Assembly: GCF_000002425.4 (NCBI RefSeq)
Contig: NC_037275.1
Span: 9,348,533-9,412,532 of the forward strand
DNA: 64,000 bases
Origin: Physcomitrium patens
Taxonomy: Eukaryota; Streptophyta; Bryopsida; Funariales; Funariaceae
Reading direction: 5' to 3'
Below the pieces are notes generated by a model. The model worked only from the letters and a program-made list of their open reading frames with translations, was not told the origin of the DNA and searched no databases. This document shows, piece after piece, positions 10,748-22,006 of this stretch. The position numbers and the translations under genes are program-made. The first letter of the stretch is position 1, and every line of letters begins with the position of its first letter.

Positions 10748-11466
10748 TGTCACGGACACAAAATACAGACTTGAAATCTAACAAAAAGTTCAAGAAGAAG
10801 TGACAAAACTAGATTAAACAGATGAGTACAAGAACAACACCAGAAAAGTGAGCTAGAACTCCAAGAGATGTGTTGTCGAGACTGAAGAACTCTTCAGCCT
10901 TGATCCCTATATATACTCCTATTTAGGAAGCTTCTCGAGTTACTTCTATTAACTAGGAAGCTTCTAGAAGGTTCCAGAGGCTTCCTTTCTAGAAGGTTCT
11001 AAAAACTTCTCGAGCTACTTCTATTAACTAGGAAGCTTCTAGAAAGTTCCAGGGGATTCCTTTCTAGAAGCTTCTAGAAACTTCTCTTCTAGAAGGTTCC
11101 AGAGACTTCCCTTCTAGAAGCTTCTAGAAACTTCTCTCTAAAAGGTTCCAGAGGCTTCTCTTCTAGAAGGTTCTACAGGCTTCTTTTCTAGAAGGTTCTA
11201 GAAACTTCTCGAGCTACTTCTATTAACTAAGAAGCTTCTAGAAAGTTCCAGGGGATTCCTTTCTAGAAGCTTCTAGAAACTTCTCTTCTAGAAAGTTCCA
11301 GAGACTTCCCTTTTAGAAGCTTCTAGAAACTTCTCTCTAAAAAGTTCCAGAGGCTTCTCTTCTAGAAGGTTCCAGAGGCTTCTCTTCTAGAAGGTTCCAG
11401 AGGCTTGTTTTCTAGAAGGTTCTAGAAACTTCTCTCTAGAAAGTTCTAAGGAATATGTCCCTAACA
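10748..11466 (-). repeat. F2 5' LTR (719 bp)
   Basis: Same ends as the 494-bp partner. The extra length comes mainly from a 199-bp tandem duplication inside the U3 array: the block beginning CGAGCTACTTCTATTAACTA starts at 11011 and again at 11210. TATA box at 10908-10916. Confidence 0.95.
10925..11440 (-). promoter_or_regulatory. Expanded heat-shock-element array in F2 5' LTR
   Basis: The same alternating GAA/TTC pentamer array as in the other LTR, lengthened by tandem duplication. It lies directly upstream of the TATA box of the LTR that would drive transcription of the element. Confidence 0.75.
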
Positions 11467-11469
11467 ACA

Positions 11470-11972
11470 TGCAAAAAAGCACTTGCACCTACAAATATAG
11501 GTTTAATTATACTAGACTTATGACTTTCTACTTGATTAACTACACTCTTAGTTATACTTTCAGAAAAGTCAAGACTACGAGAAGTCCAATGTATTTTAGG
11601 ATTATAATTTTTTAGCCATGATAAACCTAAAATGACTAGATTAGAAAGAGATCTAATGATATTAAATATTACAAAGCTACTATGACCATTACTTGTTATT
11701 TCTATAGGAAGTGTTTCATTAGTAACATCCTTTGAAGATAATAGACGACCATCTATGACTCCTACATGAACAAGTTTAGTTTTCTTTACTAAAAATATGC
11801 TATGTCTTTTAGCAAATTTTTCATCTAAGAAACATGCTAAGGCTCCTGAATCTAGCAAGGCAAAGACTTTGAGATGTTTAGGTCCTAGAATAACATTTAT
11901 CATAAAACATGGAAGGGGTTCTGAGGAGAGGATTGGACCTTTATTAGGCATTGTACAAGGTTCTAACCGCAC
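11470..11972 (-). pseudogene. F1 protease, left copy
   Basis: FALLDSGALACFLDEKFAKR is the aspartic protease active-site block and LVILGLSWLKNYNPKIHW the second block. It differs from the right-arm copy (21404-22006) at about seven residues in 165. On the low-coordinate side it is interrupted by F2. Confidence 0.9.
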
Positions 11973-11989
11973 GGTTCCTATTATAGCTG

Positions 11990-12560
11990 AATAAATTTGT
12001 TTTTCGACATGCTATCTCCTTTGATCACCATACTCCTCATTTTATGGTTGCGTTGCTTCTTTGGGCAATGTTGAGCAGTGTGCTTAGGTTCTCCACAATA
12101 TAAGCACAATCCTTTCTAACGACGATGAGTATTTTCTTGCTTAATAAGAGGTTTAAAATGTACTGCATTTATTTGCATATCCTCTACTTCCGAATGTATG
12201 TGTTGAAGAGATGTTGGTATTGCTATTGAATTATAATAACGTTGAGGTCCACTTGTATGGTTCTCAAATCAAAATTCAATAAGGTAATTGTCGTACTTCA
12301 CAGCAAAGTCAATTGCTTGATTCAATGTTTGAGGATCAGATAAGTTGAGCATTAATTTTTTTACCTCATATTATAATCCGTAGAAAAATTGGCTAATAAG
12401 TGCAGCATCATCCCACTTGATATCAATTACAAGTTGTCGAAATTGTGAAACATACAACGTTAATGATTGATTGCCTTGTCGTAAAATATAGAACTTATTC
12501 GTTGCAAGACGAATTGCATCATGTTCTCCGAATATGGATCGAAACTTTGCCAAAAAATCC
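11990..12560 (-). pseudogene. F1 gag part, left copy
   Basis: Includes the capsid-like stretch with NKFYILRQGNQSLTLYVSQF and IKWDDAALISQFFYGL, and a CCHC knuckle in the DNA near 12065-12120. Homology to the right arm ends close to 12560, the inner boundary of the inverted repeat. Confidence 0.85.
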
Positions 12561-15100
12561 AGTGACCATTTTCTAAGCTTGAATCCAATGACCGTTTTAT
12601 GAGCTTCATTAGGTTTAGATCTTGTGTAGAGAACAAATGCATTTGATGCTCTACTGATGTCTTAGGCTGAAGTCCGAGGGAGAGTGACCCTTCAATGTGT
12701 AAGCACCACACTAGTGTGCAACAATGCACATAACCTATCCTTCGGGTGAACAAGTATCCGCTTGTGTGTTGGGAGAGAATAATCCGCGCCACTTAACAGT
12801 ACTTGCGATACGTATTGATCGGCAGTTCAGATATAAGTTACAGGACAGATGTGATCAACTGTACCAAATTTAGCTTAGACCTCATGGAGTCAAGGCATTG
12901 TGTAACAAATATTCTAGTGACACTTCCACCGGATGGTGAACATTCTATGATGCGAAGAATGCGTGATACCTATTGTGAGTACGTGATGCTTCACATACCA
13001 TCGCTTTCAACAAACCTGTCATGTGACACCTTAATAGTGTATGAGACTATTAGGATTAAATACGGGCAACGGGAAACAGAGCCAGCTGTAATACTTTATT
13101 GGTAAGGAGATAGAAAGACACATACAGGGCAATCGAATGCAGACAACACTCGTATCTAGATTGAACACCAAGTTCCGATCGATTTTCAACCTAACTTCCA
13201 GAAATGACGGAATATCAGGTATGAATGCTTCAGCTTTGTTGAAGCAATACTTCACTTCCATGTCTGGGAACCGTTACATGTCCCCGCAGTTCATTTTGGG
13301 TTTCATGCGTTAATGGGTTGTTTGTATTACGCCTAATCCAGTAGTGCCCGAAAGCACAACGTGAAGTGGAGATTTGTGTCAAGGACAAGACCATGAAGAA
13401 CTTAGGTTGTTACGCCACCTACCGTCGATCTTAATGAAGCAAGGAAGATTTTTGCAGATATTGCATAGTCAGTATGATGCGGTCACTGGTTATTCAGAAG
13501 TGGCCATCGAGCATTTCATAACCTGGAAGTCCGTTGGTGAAGAAACTGACCAGTAGCGTCGGCTATGTGTGAATGTGTAGTCGATGGGTAGATGATATTG
13601 TGGGTTGTCATCTCGTGAACTTTTGACACTTTCGCTGGAGACGGGTGTTGTTATATTGGTGCAATTGCAAGAATAGGTTAATTTTTTCATTGGTTCATTT
13701 GTTTTTGTTTGTTTTCTGAATCCTTGAACCTGAAACCGTCTGCTTCCAGAATGCATCGTTCTACACCCGTATGAACCACAACTTACAAAACCCTAATTAT
13801 TGTCCGCATTCCCCCTCTCTCTGCTGGTCTGACCTTCATCAATATGTGAGGGAGTTCGTCCAATGTCGACTCCACTGAGCTGTGATGTCGACATTGTGTG
13901 GACTCCAAGTGTGGAGTCGTGATGCTGTGCATTGTCTGTGCTGAGAGAGTTTGAGAAAACGGGGTTGTGATGGACTTGTGTAGTGGAAATTGAGTGTTGG
14001 CAATTTAAGGGTTCTGGTGGTGCGATGTGGGGTTGGTCGACTTCGGCAGGGCTCCCCGCCCTCTGCTGTGGATGCGTGATAAATTCTGTTTGGAGTGACT
14101 GGTGTTCGCTATATTAAGCATTCTTGGAGGTAAATAGTTTACTCAACTGGAATATCATTAGATTTGGACGTTGTAACGGATGCTTATTATTTACGGCAGT
14201 AATAAACGTTTATGTGACTCTTTCATTATGCAAATCTATATTTTACGGGCGGTCATAGATTTTGGATAACCCTCCATACCCAGATCCCCAGCATGTTTCG
14301 AAACTAATGATTTGGGTCCACATCAATGCTGAAGGATTCAGAATGTTTAAAGATAGTGTGACAGGTTCTAAAAGAATTTAGAAATTAATTTTCATGAGAG
14401 GATGTAATCTTTTTTCATTAGTAGAATATTATCATAACAAATTACTCAAGTAACATTAGATGTGAAGAAATCAGATCAAATATCAAACCAAAGCAGCAAT
14501 ATGGAATTATATTCAAAACATTATGTTGAAAAAAAAAAGAAAAAACAGAAGATGCAAACCAGCAAACAAACAAACAAATTGTCATGTTCACTCAACTTGT
14601 GACACAGATGAATATAATATGGTTTGAAATGTTTTCGCGGGCTTTGAGGTCTTTAATTACAACTTTTCGCAGAATATGTACCGTTTATATTCCTAAACCT
14701 AGAAACATCACTTATTTTTGTCTGCGACTTCAATCGATTACCAGTACCTTGTTCATCTACATTGTTCATGGTTCATTTGTATTACTACGCACAGAGTCTC
14801 CAACAATGAAGGAAATTTCTAGGAAGAACTCATACAGTTGTACAAGGCCAATTATACTCACTGCAAATTACGTGCAAATTAAACCCTAAAAACGCGGTTA
14901 TAGGGGTTGAAACTTTTAGGGGTTATTCCTGCAACCACGTTGCTGCTCCGACTCGATTTTGTCCCGGTATCGTCCCGCTGGCCATTCCTTGAACTTCCGT
15001 TCGCGCGAACACGGCTCTCTCTACGCACGCACTCTGGTTTTCTGTGTGTGTGACCGGGAGGAGCGGAGGTTGTGGAACTTGGGCAAAGAGTTTTCAAACC
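12561..15100. other. GC-richer intergenic stretch, no gene recognised
   Basis: Base composition changes here from AT-rich element DNA to more balanced host DNA. Short open frames occur on both strands (for example 12803-13105 plus and 13490-13756 minus) but none shows a family motif, and their peptides look random. The part next to 15100 is a plausible promoter and 5' untranslated region of the YJU2 gene. An A-rich tract lies at about 14529-14546, followed by an AACA-type run at about 14562-14578. Confidence 0.5.
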
Positions 15101-15135
15101 AGAGCGTGGATTGAGTGAGAGTTGAGTAGGGCAAG

Positions 15136-17965
15136 ATGGGAGAGCGGAAGGTCCTGAACAAGTATTATCCGCCCGATTTTGATCCGGCTAAGATCCCTAG
15201 GCGGAAGCAACCGAAGAACCAGCAGATCAAGGTGCGGATGATGCTTCCCATGAGCATCCGGTGCAATACTTGCGGGAACTACATCTACAAGGGTACCAAA
15301 TTCAATTCCCGGAAGGAGGACGTCGAGGGCGAGGTGAGGAAATAGCAGACCTCTGGGGACTCGGTTGTTAATTGAAGCCCATTTTTAAGTTCCTTGTATT
15401 TTCTGGGTTGTAAGGACTGTATGCTTTATTCAATCACAGGAGTACGAATTGTTGCATGGCTATTAGAATGATGATTCCTACAGGACAATCGAAATTTGGA
15501 TAAGCTGCAGTCGGAAAATTATTTGTGCGTCTTCCTAAGTCTGTCTCTGGGGTTTACAAGATCGCAGAGCGCATGCGTGGGAAAATCTGCGTGAAGAGAA
15601 GAGAATCTTCATGTCATTCTGTGATTAATGTACTCACAGAATCTGTCGCCTTTTATTGCAGACATATTTAGGTATACAGATTTTCCGATTTTACTTTAAG
15701 TGCAGTAAGTGCTCAGCCGAACTGACCATGAAGACCGACCCGCAAAACAGCGACTACATCATGGAAACTGGAGCATCACGAAATTATGAGCCTTGGCGTG
15801 CCACAGATGAGGTTTGATCTGGAAACTAACCATCTTGGTGTCTCAACGAGCGTTTGCAGAATGAAACTTTTCAGATGGAATTTAAGTATATGGTGGTATT
15901 CTGTTTGTATCAATGTCTAAATATATTCTTAGAAGCTTTTATATTGATTATTGTATGTTGTGGTTGGTCAGGCAACAGATGAGGCGGTGAAAAAAAGAGA
16001 GGCAGAGGAGCTGGGTGACGCGATGAAGGCTCTAGAGAATCGGACGTTGGATTCTAAACAGGAGATGGACATTATGGCTGCATTAGACGAAATGAAATCC
16101 ATGCGAGTATGTTCTTTGTCATTTCTGTTGGTAACTGGTCTTAGAACGTCTTTTTTTCACTATGCGAAAGTATGATGATCTGAACCATAGTGGCAGCAGT
16201 AACAATTTTTTGGTTTTGGTGTTTTTTGGTTTTCTTAAGTGGCTTATGATGTTTAACCGTTATGCTGCTAACTGCTCACTGTCCGGGCAAGGTTCCCATA
16301 ATCATTTTCATTCAAGAAAGTTTCCAATGGCTTTGTATTGTGGTTCATACTAGTGTGGGATAAGTGGTGCAGTCTCGGCATGCAACAGTTGCTGTGGAGG
16401 ACATGATGGCAGCTCTTCGTCGCACAGCTGCCGAGAAGGTAGATCTGGAAATTTATGGATCAATTTCACTCTCAGATTGTTGCAACCACACCCCAAAACT
16501 TAACCATGCTTTTCGACATTGAACACTCTATTCATCGCTTTGATCAATTTCTGGGATGTGATAGTGTAACTTTAATAACAGAGAGTGCAAACACTATTCC
16601 ATGTGGGTTTAGCTTTTTCTAGTTCATTATATGGTGATTTCTTAAATCAATTTTTATTTTAGATCGCAATTATGCTGTTTATCCTTCCCAGTTCTTAAAT
16701 TTATTTCCAGTAAAGCTGCTTTTGAACCTTACGTTTCATTGCTTTTCAGGACAAAGAACTAGAAGAGCAGGACGAAGCTGTAATCAAGTCAGTTATTTTT
16801 CAGGTACTTGTCGGAACCACTTTTATCAAAATCTTTTTTGGTGAATTAACCTTTACCTCGTGATGCTGATTTCACTGGAGCGACTATCCTCAGTGTCGAT
16901 CTTTTAGTTAGTTCCAACAGTTCTTGTTGATTCAGGGTTGGTTTGAAGCCGTAGCTGCACATGGTGGTAATCTGATAAGATATCGTCTTGAATTTTTTGC
17001 TACCCTGCTGGCTTAATCTGCCACTTGAGTGCAACATGCTAACATTGTGCATACATCCTGACAGAATTCCAGCAAATTTGTGCGGCGCATTGACGATGAT
17101 GACTTGGAAGATGACGGTGATGAGCATTATGATGAAGAAAGCTCACTTAATCATGCCAAGTCCATGAATGGTGAAGGTTTTGTCAAGGTGCACCTTTTTG
17201 AACTGTTTTTGAGTAGGCTCTGGTCGAACTTTGGAAGGCGTGTGCAACTGTAGCCAACGATTATAGTTTCGGTTGGTTGAACGAGAAGTTCTTTCTTTGT
17301 TTTCATTGATCAGTAACACATTTAATGACGAGGTCCTCATTCTGTGGGTCTCGCAGAGAAGAAAGGTTTTAGATCCGCAAGTCAAGACAGGGCCGGCACT
17401 GGCCAGTGAAATACTCGCTATCCCTGTTCTAGAAGCTGAAGGTAAAGGTACGAGAATATTTTCCACAACATTGGATTCGAGCATTAATGTTCTATGTTTT
17501 AGTGGCTGCTCATCGTCTTCTCCTTGGGTTATGTGATGAGATTGGTTACTTGCCCCATTAGCACTTCAAGAGGCATACTAAGTTCTATGCAAAATCTATT
17601 TTGTGATCCTTTTCAATTGGTTGAAAGTGAATTTTTGTTTTTCATTAGATACAAGGTTTGTTATATTTTCTTAACCTGTTTGGTCTTGTGGTCTCTGAGC
17701 ATTGTTTATGGATTTATCTTTAGGTAGCATTGGTACTGCGAAGGCTCCATCGTTTGCAGTGAGTTTGAAACCAGTTGCGTTCAACATAAAGCCCAAAGCA
17801 GGCACGGTGTCAATATCAACAAAAGAACAATCGGCAAAAGGTCAAATTGGTGAACAGGCTGCAGGTTTACCTGAGGTCACAGTTGAAAAGGACGATCAAC
17901 AACCCTCTGGCGCTTTTAACTCCCTTGGTTTGGCTTATGGAAGTAGTGAGGATGATTCTGAATAG
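15136..17965 (+). CDS. YJU2: YJU2/CWC16 splicing factor (CCDC94 family), 8 exons
   Basis: Exons by splice sites and frame: 15136-15333, 15662-15811, 15972-16106, 16373-16438, 16750-16803, 17065-17187, 17357-17441 (or 17447) and 17724-17965, about 350 residues. The N terminus ([17 protein letters not shown]) is the family signature. Two CxxC pairs, [12 protein letters not shown] (Cys43, Cys46) and [10 protein letters not shown] (Cys80, Cys83), form the zinc site. The block [20 protein letters not shown] is also diagnostic. The C-terminal part is acidic and then low complexity, ending [12 protein letters not shown]. In yeast and humans the protein is a step-one factor that joins the Prp19-associated spliceosome and helps dock the branch helix in the nucleus. 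It lies alone in a small gene island between the two inverted arms. Nothing suggests it is broken. Start chosen because the conserved N terminus begins there. Confidence 0.95.
15812..15971 (+). other. YJU2 intron 2 flanked by a direct repeat
   Basis: The 160-bp intron runs GT to AG. ACAGATGAGG spans the donor junction and recurs just inside the next exon, so the peptide reads ATDE on both sides. The coding repeat suggests a small duplication at the time the intron arose or moved. Confidence 0.6.
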
Positions 17966-18839
17966 CATCTGCAACTTTTACCTCAGTGTATTATATATTC
18001 TGTTCCTTCTCAGAATTATCCGAAAAAGTTGATCCAGCGAAGGTTGAGCATTAGAGCCCTGAACAGATGGAGTTTGCGCTCACCCATTTCGTATGCCATG
18101 TGATTGTGATCAGCACGGAGATTTTATTAAATCTTGTAATTTTTTTCATCGTCAAGGTTTTTGCTCAGTGGAGGTGCTTTATCGATAGAGTTAAGCTTTC
18201 AGAGGTGCCATCACCAAACTCAATTGTCTCGAACTCAAGTGTCTAGTTTTTATGGGATGGGTGATCGTGATTGATGTTTCTTTCTCCATAGATGGTACTT
18301 CTGTGATCTGGACAGTACTCAGTAGGTTAATGTTCTAAGAAGGGGGTTGATTAAGCTATCAAATCGCTAAATCCAGCTGAAAGACGACTTTTCAAATAAA
18401 ATCAACCAACTGATTTGTATAGGCGAAGAAAACTCGTGTGTAGATCCCAAATTATACAGTGAGTCATAATTGAGAGGGAAATCTTGATTTCAACTAAAAT
18501 CTATGAGTAATGTGCTGTAGCAAAAATCAAATTTGAAAGGAATTAGCTTCTAAAATAAGTCAATGATGGAGTAATCTCAGTATAAGTTCAACAATGCAAA
18601 TGGGAGAGAGAAACATGTGGATCAAATCATCTACTTCTCAAATTCAGTTTTGCTCACACTTAGATTGGAATATAAACAACAAATCCAACATTTATAAGTG
18701 GTCTTTAATTTTTGGTTGAGAGCATGGATATAATAATATATTTTGTTTATACAATTTTACACACTACTAATACATACCATGAAAAAGTGGTTTTTATTAT
18801 AGTATGCCTTTCAGATTGAAATAAAAGGTTGAAATAAAA
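17966..18839 (+). other. YJU2 3' flank
   Basis: Follows the stop codon. AT content rises from about 18300. No open frame or repeat family recognised up to a transposase fragment at about 18840. The first few hundred bases are probably the 3' untranslated region. Confidence 0.5.
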
Positions 18840-18954
18840 GTTTCAAGTAGCAAGTAGAAGTTAGTGCTTTGGCAAGGCTAAAGGAGGATAAAACAACTAG
18901 AAAGATTGCCAAAGATTTGTAAGTATTTCAAGATGTTATTGTACAACTTTGTAT
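18840..18954 (+). pseudogene. Possible Tc1-like transposase N-terminal fragment
   Basis: Reading plus gives EVSALARLKEDKTTRKIAKD and then, after an in-frame stop, VFQDVIVQL. It resembles the first helix-turn-helix of Tc1 transposases (pattern of a short basic helix, then TREIAK). It is cut off at about 18955 by an F1-related LTR. Only about 35 residues, so the call is tentative, though a clearer Tc1 fossil exists at 34895-35480. Confidence 0.4.
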
Positions 18955-19619
18955 CAAGGACATGAATTGGAAGAAGATGCATAAACCTAAAAAGTTTGTG
19001 TTAAAAGCAAAGTGACAAAATAGCAATAAAGTAGTATGTATATTAAAAGGAAATTGGAATGGCTAATATCAAAAGACAAGGAAACTAGAGATTCTTAAAT
19101 CTAGACTAGAAGTAAGAAAAGAGTTGACAAAAGTAAACGAGGCTTCATTCTTGCCTCTATATATACTATCTAACTAGAAGCTACGTGGCAATGTTCTATA
19201 TGACCTCTAATATGTATTAACTTTGCAAGACACATGCCTTAGCTTGCAAGGTAAGTTTTCTATATGTGGGCCACATAATTAGCTTGTTCTTCAAGCTACC
19301 AATATGTGTGGCACATGATCAACTTGTTGACCACGTTTCTAGCCTAAAAGATAAATTATAGACACCTATAAAGTCAAAACATCTATGAAGCTTCTAGAAA
19401 GCATCTATAGAAGATATTATGGAATTAATATACTTCTACCTACTTTTATTTAATCATATAGGTAATTATAGGTTTACATGTGTATGTCTGACATTACCCT
19501 CCTTTCAAGGGACAAGTTCCACAAGACGTGGTCATTATATGTTAAAAAAATCCAAGTTGCAACGAATTGTATTTGTCACATATTCTGATCTTTGTTTTCT
19601 TTGAAGATGGTTGATAGGG
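18955..19619 (-). mobile_element. F1-related fragment: LTR and 3' end, minus strand
   Basis: An F1-type LTR in minus orientation (about 18955-19485) followed by the polypurine region and the last part of the third reading frame (to 19619). It corresponds to 1410-1535 of the left copy, more diverged. The plus-oriented F1 right copy begins directly at 19620, so two F1 family members abut here in opposite directions. Confidence 0.8.
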
Positions 19620-20178
19620 TGTCTCAGACATACGCATGTAAGCCAGTAATTACATGTATAAATAGATAGAAATAAGTAAAAGTAAGTAAAAATAAATTAA
19701 TTCTATAGTATTTGGTATAAAAGCTTTCTAGAAGCTTCATAGACACTGCTTTGACTTTATAGGTATCTTTAATTGACTTTTTGGGATTAGAAACGTGGTC
19801 AACAAGTTGGCCATGTGCCATGCATGTTGTTATCTTGAAGACCAAGCTAACTATGTGGCCTATACATAGAAAAACTTGCCTTGTAAGTCAAGGCATGTAT
19901 CCTACAAAGTCAACACATATTAAAGGTCCTATAGAACGTCGCCACATAGTCCCTAGTAAGATAGTATATATAGAGACAAGAGTGAAGCCTTCTTCACTCT
20001 TGTCAACTCGTTTCTTGCTTCCAGTCTAGTTTCAAGGGTCTCTAGTTTTCTTGGCTTTTGGCAATAGCCATTCCAGTTCTTTTTTTAATATATATATCAA
20101 GTTATTTCTATATTGTCATCTTTCTTTGAGAGAAGTCTCACTTGTTCATTTGTCTTTATCATGTTCTTGTCATTGATA
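19620..20178 (+). repeat. F1 5' LTR, right copy
   Basis: Starts TGTCTCAGACATACGC and ends GTCATTGATA. TATA-like tract at about 19965-19972. A GAAGCTTCTAGAA motif (three heat-shock-element units, minus-strand reading) lies at 19725-19740. Confidence 0.9.
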
Positions 20179-20201
20179 GATTGACAAGAGTGCATTTAAA
20201 A

Positions 20202-20210
20202 TATCAGAAC
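20202..20210 (+). other. Primer-binding-like motif of F1
   Basis: TATCAGAAC, related to the TATCAGAGC core of plant initiator-Met primer sites. It lies 23 nt after the LTR end, an offset similar to that in F2. Confidence 0.4.
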
Positions 20211-20390
20211 TTTGTCTAATCTTGATTAAGAGTGGATTACTCCTTTTTCTTGATAAGACATAAGCATATTAGAAGTTGCGGATTATCCTCTTCTAAACTG
20301 ATATTGTCTTTAGTATTTTCTTTGTTCTCAAGCCCTATCTTCTATTTGTCTTGAGCGATATTAGACATCTTTTCTTTTTTAAGTGTTATC

Positions 20391-21390
20391 ATGGCAGAAC
20401 TTGCTGAAATGAAGAGTGCAATCGCACAAATGCAAGAGCAATTGAGGGAGTTAATGGTTGCCATGTATCAATTCAATTTACCATCACAAGGAGCAACAAG
20501 ATTGGTAGGAAGTGAAGATATAGAAATGATTGGAGCTGCTTCAACATCTATACCAAATCATGTCCCTTCTCCTATGGTGGAACGCCCTTTTAGTATTAGA
20601 GAACCAAGAATTACTCTATCCGAGAAGTTTGATGGCACCAGATACAAGTTTAGAAGATTTATCAATCAAATACAACTTGTGATTGAACTTCAACTCCAAA
20701 GCTATCCAATTCTAAGATTTCAAGTTAGATTCATTGGTACGTTTTTTTCAAGTTCAGCATTATCATGGTTTTCATCTTCTCTTGAATGACGAGATTTAAT
20801 ATAAGATAATCTAAGGGCTTTTTTGGTAATGTTTCGATCTATATATGGAAAACATGATGCAATTCATCTTGCAACGAATAAGTTCTATATTTTACGACAA
20901 GGCAATCAATCACTAAAGTTGTATGCTTCACAATTTCGACAACTTGCAATTGATATCAAGTGGGATGATGCTGCACTTATTAGCCAATTTTTCTACGGAT
21001 TACAATATGAGGTAAAAAAATTAATGCTCAACTTATCTGATCCTCAAACATTGAATCAAGCAATTGACTTTGCTGTGAAGTACGACAATTACCTTATTGA
21101 ATTTTGATTTGAGAACCATACAAGTGGACCTCAACGTTATTATAATTCAATAGCAACACCAACATCTCTTCAACACATACATTCGGAAGTAGAGAATATG
21201 CAAATAAATGCAGTATATTTTAAACCTCTTATTAAGCAAGAAAATACTCGTCGTCATTAGAAAGGATTGTGCTTATATTGTGGAGAACCTAAGCACACTG
21301 CTCAACATTGCCCAAAGAAGCAATGCAACCATAAAATGAGGAGTATGGTGATCAAAGGAGATAGCATGTCGAAAAACAAATTTATTCAGC
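20391..21390 (+). pseudogene. F1 gag, right copy
   Basis: Starts MAELAEMKSAIAQMQEQL. Shows FDGTRYKFRRFINQI and KWDDAALISQFFYGLQYEVK of the capsid-like core, and a CCHC knuckle CLYCGEPKHTAQHCP at about 21270-21315. Confidence 0.9.
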
Positions 21391-21403
21391 TATAATAGGA
21401 ACC

Positions 21404-22006
21404 GTGCGGTTAGAACCTTGTACAATGCCTAATAAAGGTCCAATCCTCTCCTCAGAACCCCTTCCATGTTTTATGATAAATGTTATTCTAGGACCTAAAC
21501 ATCTCAAAGTCTTTGCCTTGCTAGATTCAGGAGCCTTAGCATGTTTCTTAGATGAAAAATTTGCTAAAAGACATAGCATATTTTTAGTAAAGAAAACTAA
21601 ACTTGTTCATGTAGAAGTCATAGATGGTTGTCTATTGTCTTCAAAGGATGTTACTCATGAAACACTTCCTGTAGAAATAACAAGTAATGGTCATAGTAGC
21701 TTTGTAATATTTAATATCATAAGATCTCTTTCTAATCTAGTCATTTTAGATTTATCATGGCTAAAAAAATATAATCCTAAAATACATTGGACTTCTGGTA
21801 GTCTTGACTTTTCTGAAAGTATAACTAAGAGTGTAGTTAATCAAGTAGAAAGTCATAAGTCTAGTATAATTAAACCTATATTTGTAGGAGCAAGTGCTTT
21901 CTTGCATGCTGCAAAAGAAGGATCACCTTGTGTCATTTATGCCACACCTGTTTCTATTAGTGAAAAGACTTCAAGTAGCATTCCAAGCCAATATCAAGAT
22001 TTTTAA
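21404..22006 (+). pseudogene. F1 protease, right copy
   Basis: FALLDSGALACFLDEKFAKR active-site block and SNLVILDLSWLKKYNP second block. It reads on into the segment before reverse transcriptase (SIPSQYQDF). This is the arm without the F2 insertion, so it shows the intact junction. Confidence 0.9.

Larger units (their letters stand above)
4955..11466 (-). mobile_element. F2 chromovirus inserted in left F1 copy
   Basis: A 6512-bp Ty3/gypsy chromovirus on the minus strand. In sense order: 5' LTR (10748-11466), leader, gag, protease, reverse transcriptase, RNase H, integrase, chromodomain, a third small reading frame, polypurine tract and 3' LTR (4955-5448). It is flanked by GCATG (4950-4954) and ACATG (11467-11471), a 5-bp target duplication with one difference. 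The uninterrupted site on the right arm near 21905 has a single such motif. It looks nearly whole in layout but is broken, with a handful of interruptions. LTRs differ by about 4-5 percent in the first 255 bp, so it is moderately young. Confidence 0.96.
1..12560 (-). repeat. Left arm of long inverted repeat
   Basis: The reverse complement of this stretch matches 20816-26858. Position x pairs with 26859-x from 1 to about 4954, and with 33376-x from about 11467 to 12560. The 6517-bp step is the nested element F2 plus its target duplication. The arm contains an F1 chromovirus fossil and 856 bp of sequence outside that element's LTR, so this is a duplicated locus and not just two members of one family. 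Matching begins at base 1, so the arm continues outside the window. It stops at about 12560 inside gag. By eye the outer 3.9 kb is essentially identical between arms, and the innermost 150 bp differs by about 6 percent. Confidence 0.93.
857..12560 (-). mobile_element. F1 chromovirus fossil, left copy (Ty3/gypsy)
   Basis: A Ty3/gypsy chromovirus on the minus strand. Parts seen from high to low coordinates are gag (about 11990-12560), protease (about 11470-11972), then the nested element F2 (4955-11466), reverse transcriptase, RNase H, integrase, chromodomain, a small third reading frame and the 3' LTR (857-1405). The 5' LTR and start of gag are absent because the arm ends inside gag. It is broken, with several interruptions. 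The right copy at 19620-26002 is its near twin. Confidence 0.92.

Noticed and set aside
12803-13756. Open frames on both strands upstream of YJU2
   Set aside because: They overlap on opposite strands, show no family motif, and have no consistent splice structure, so I leave the stretch as intergenic.
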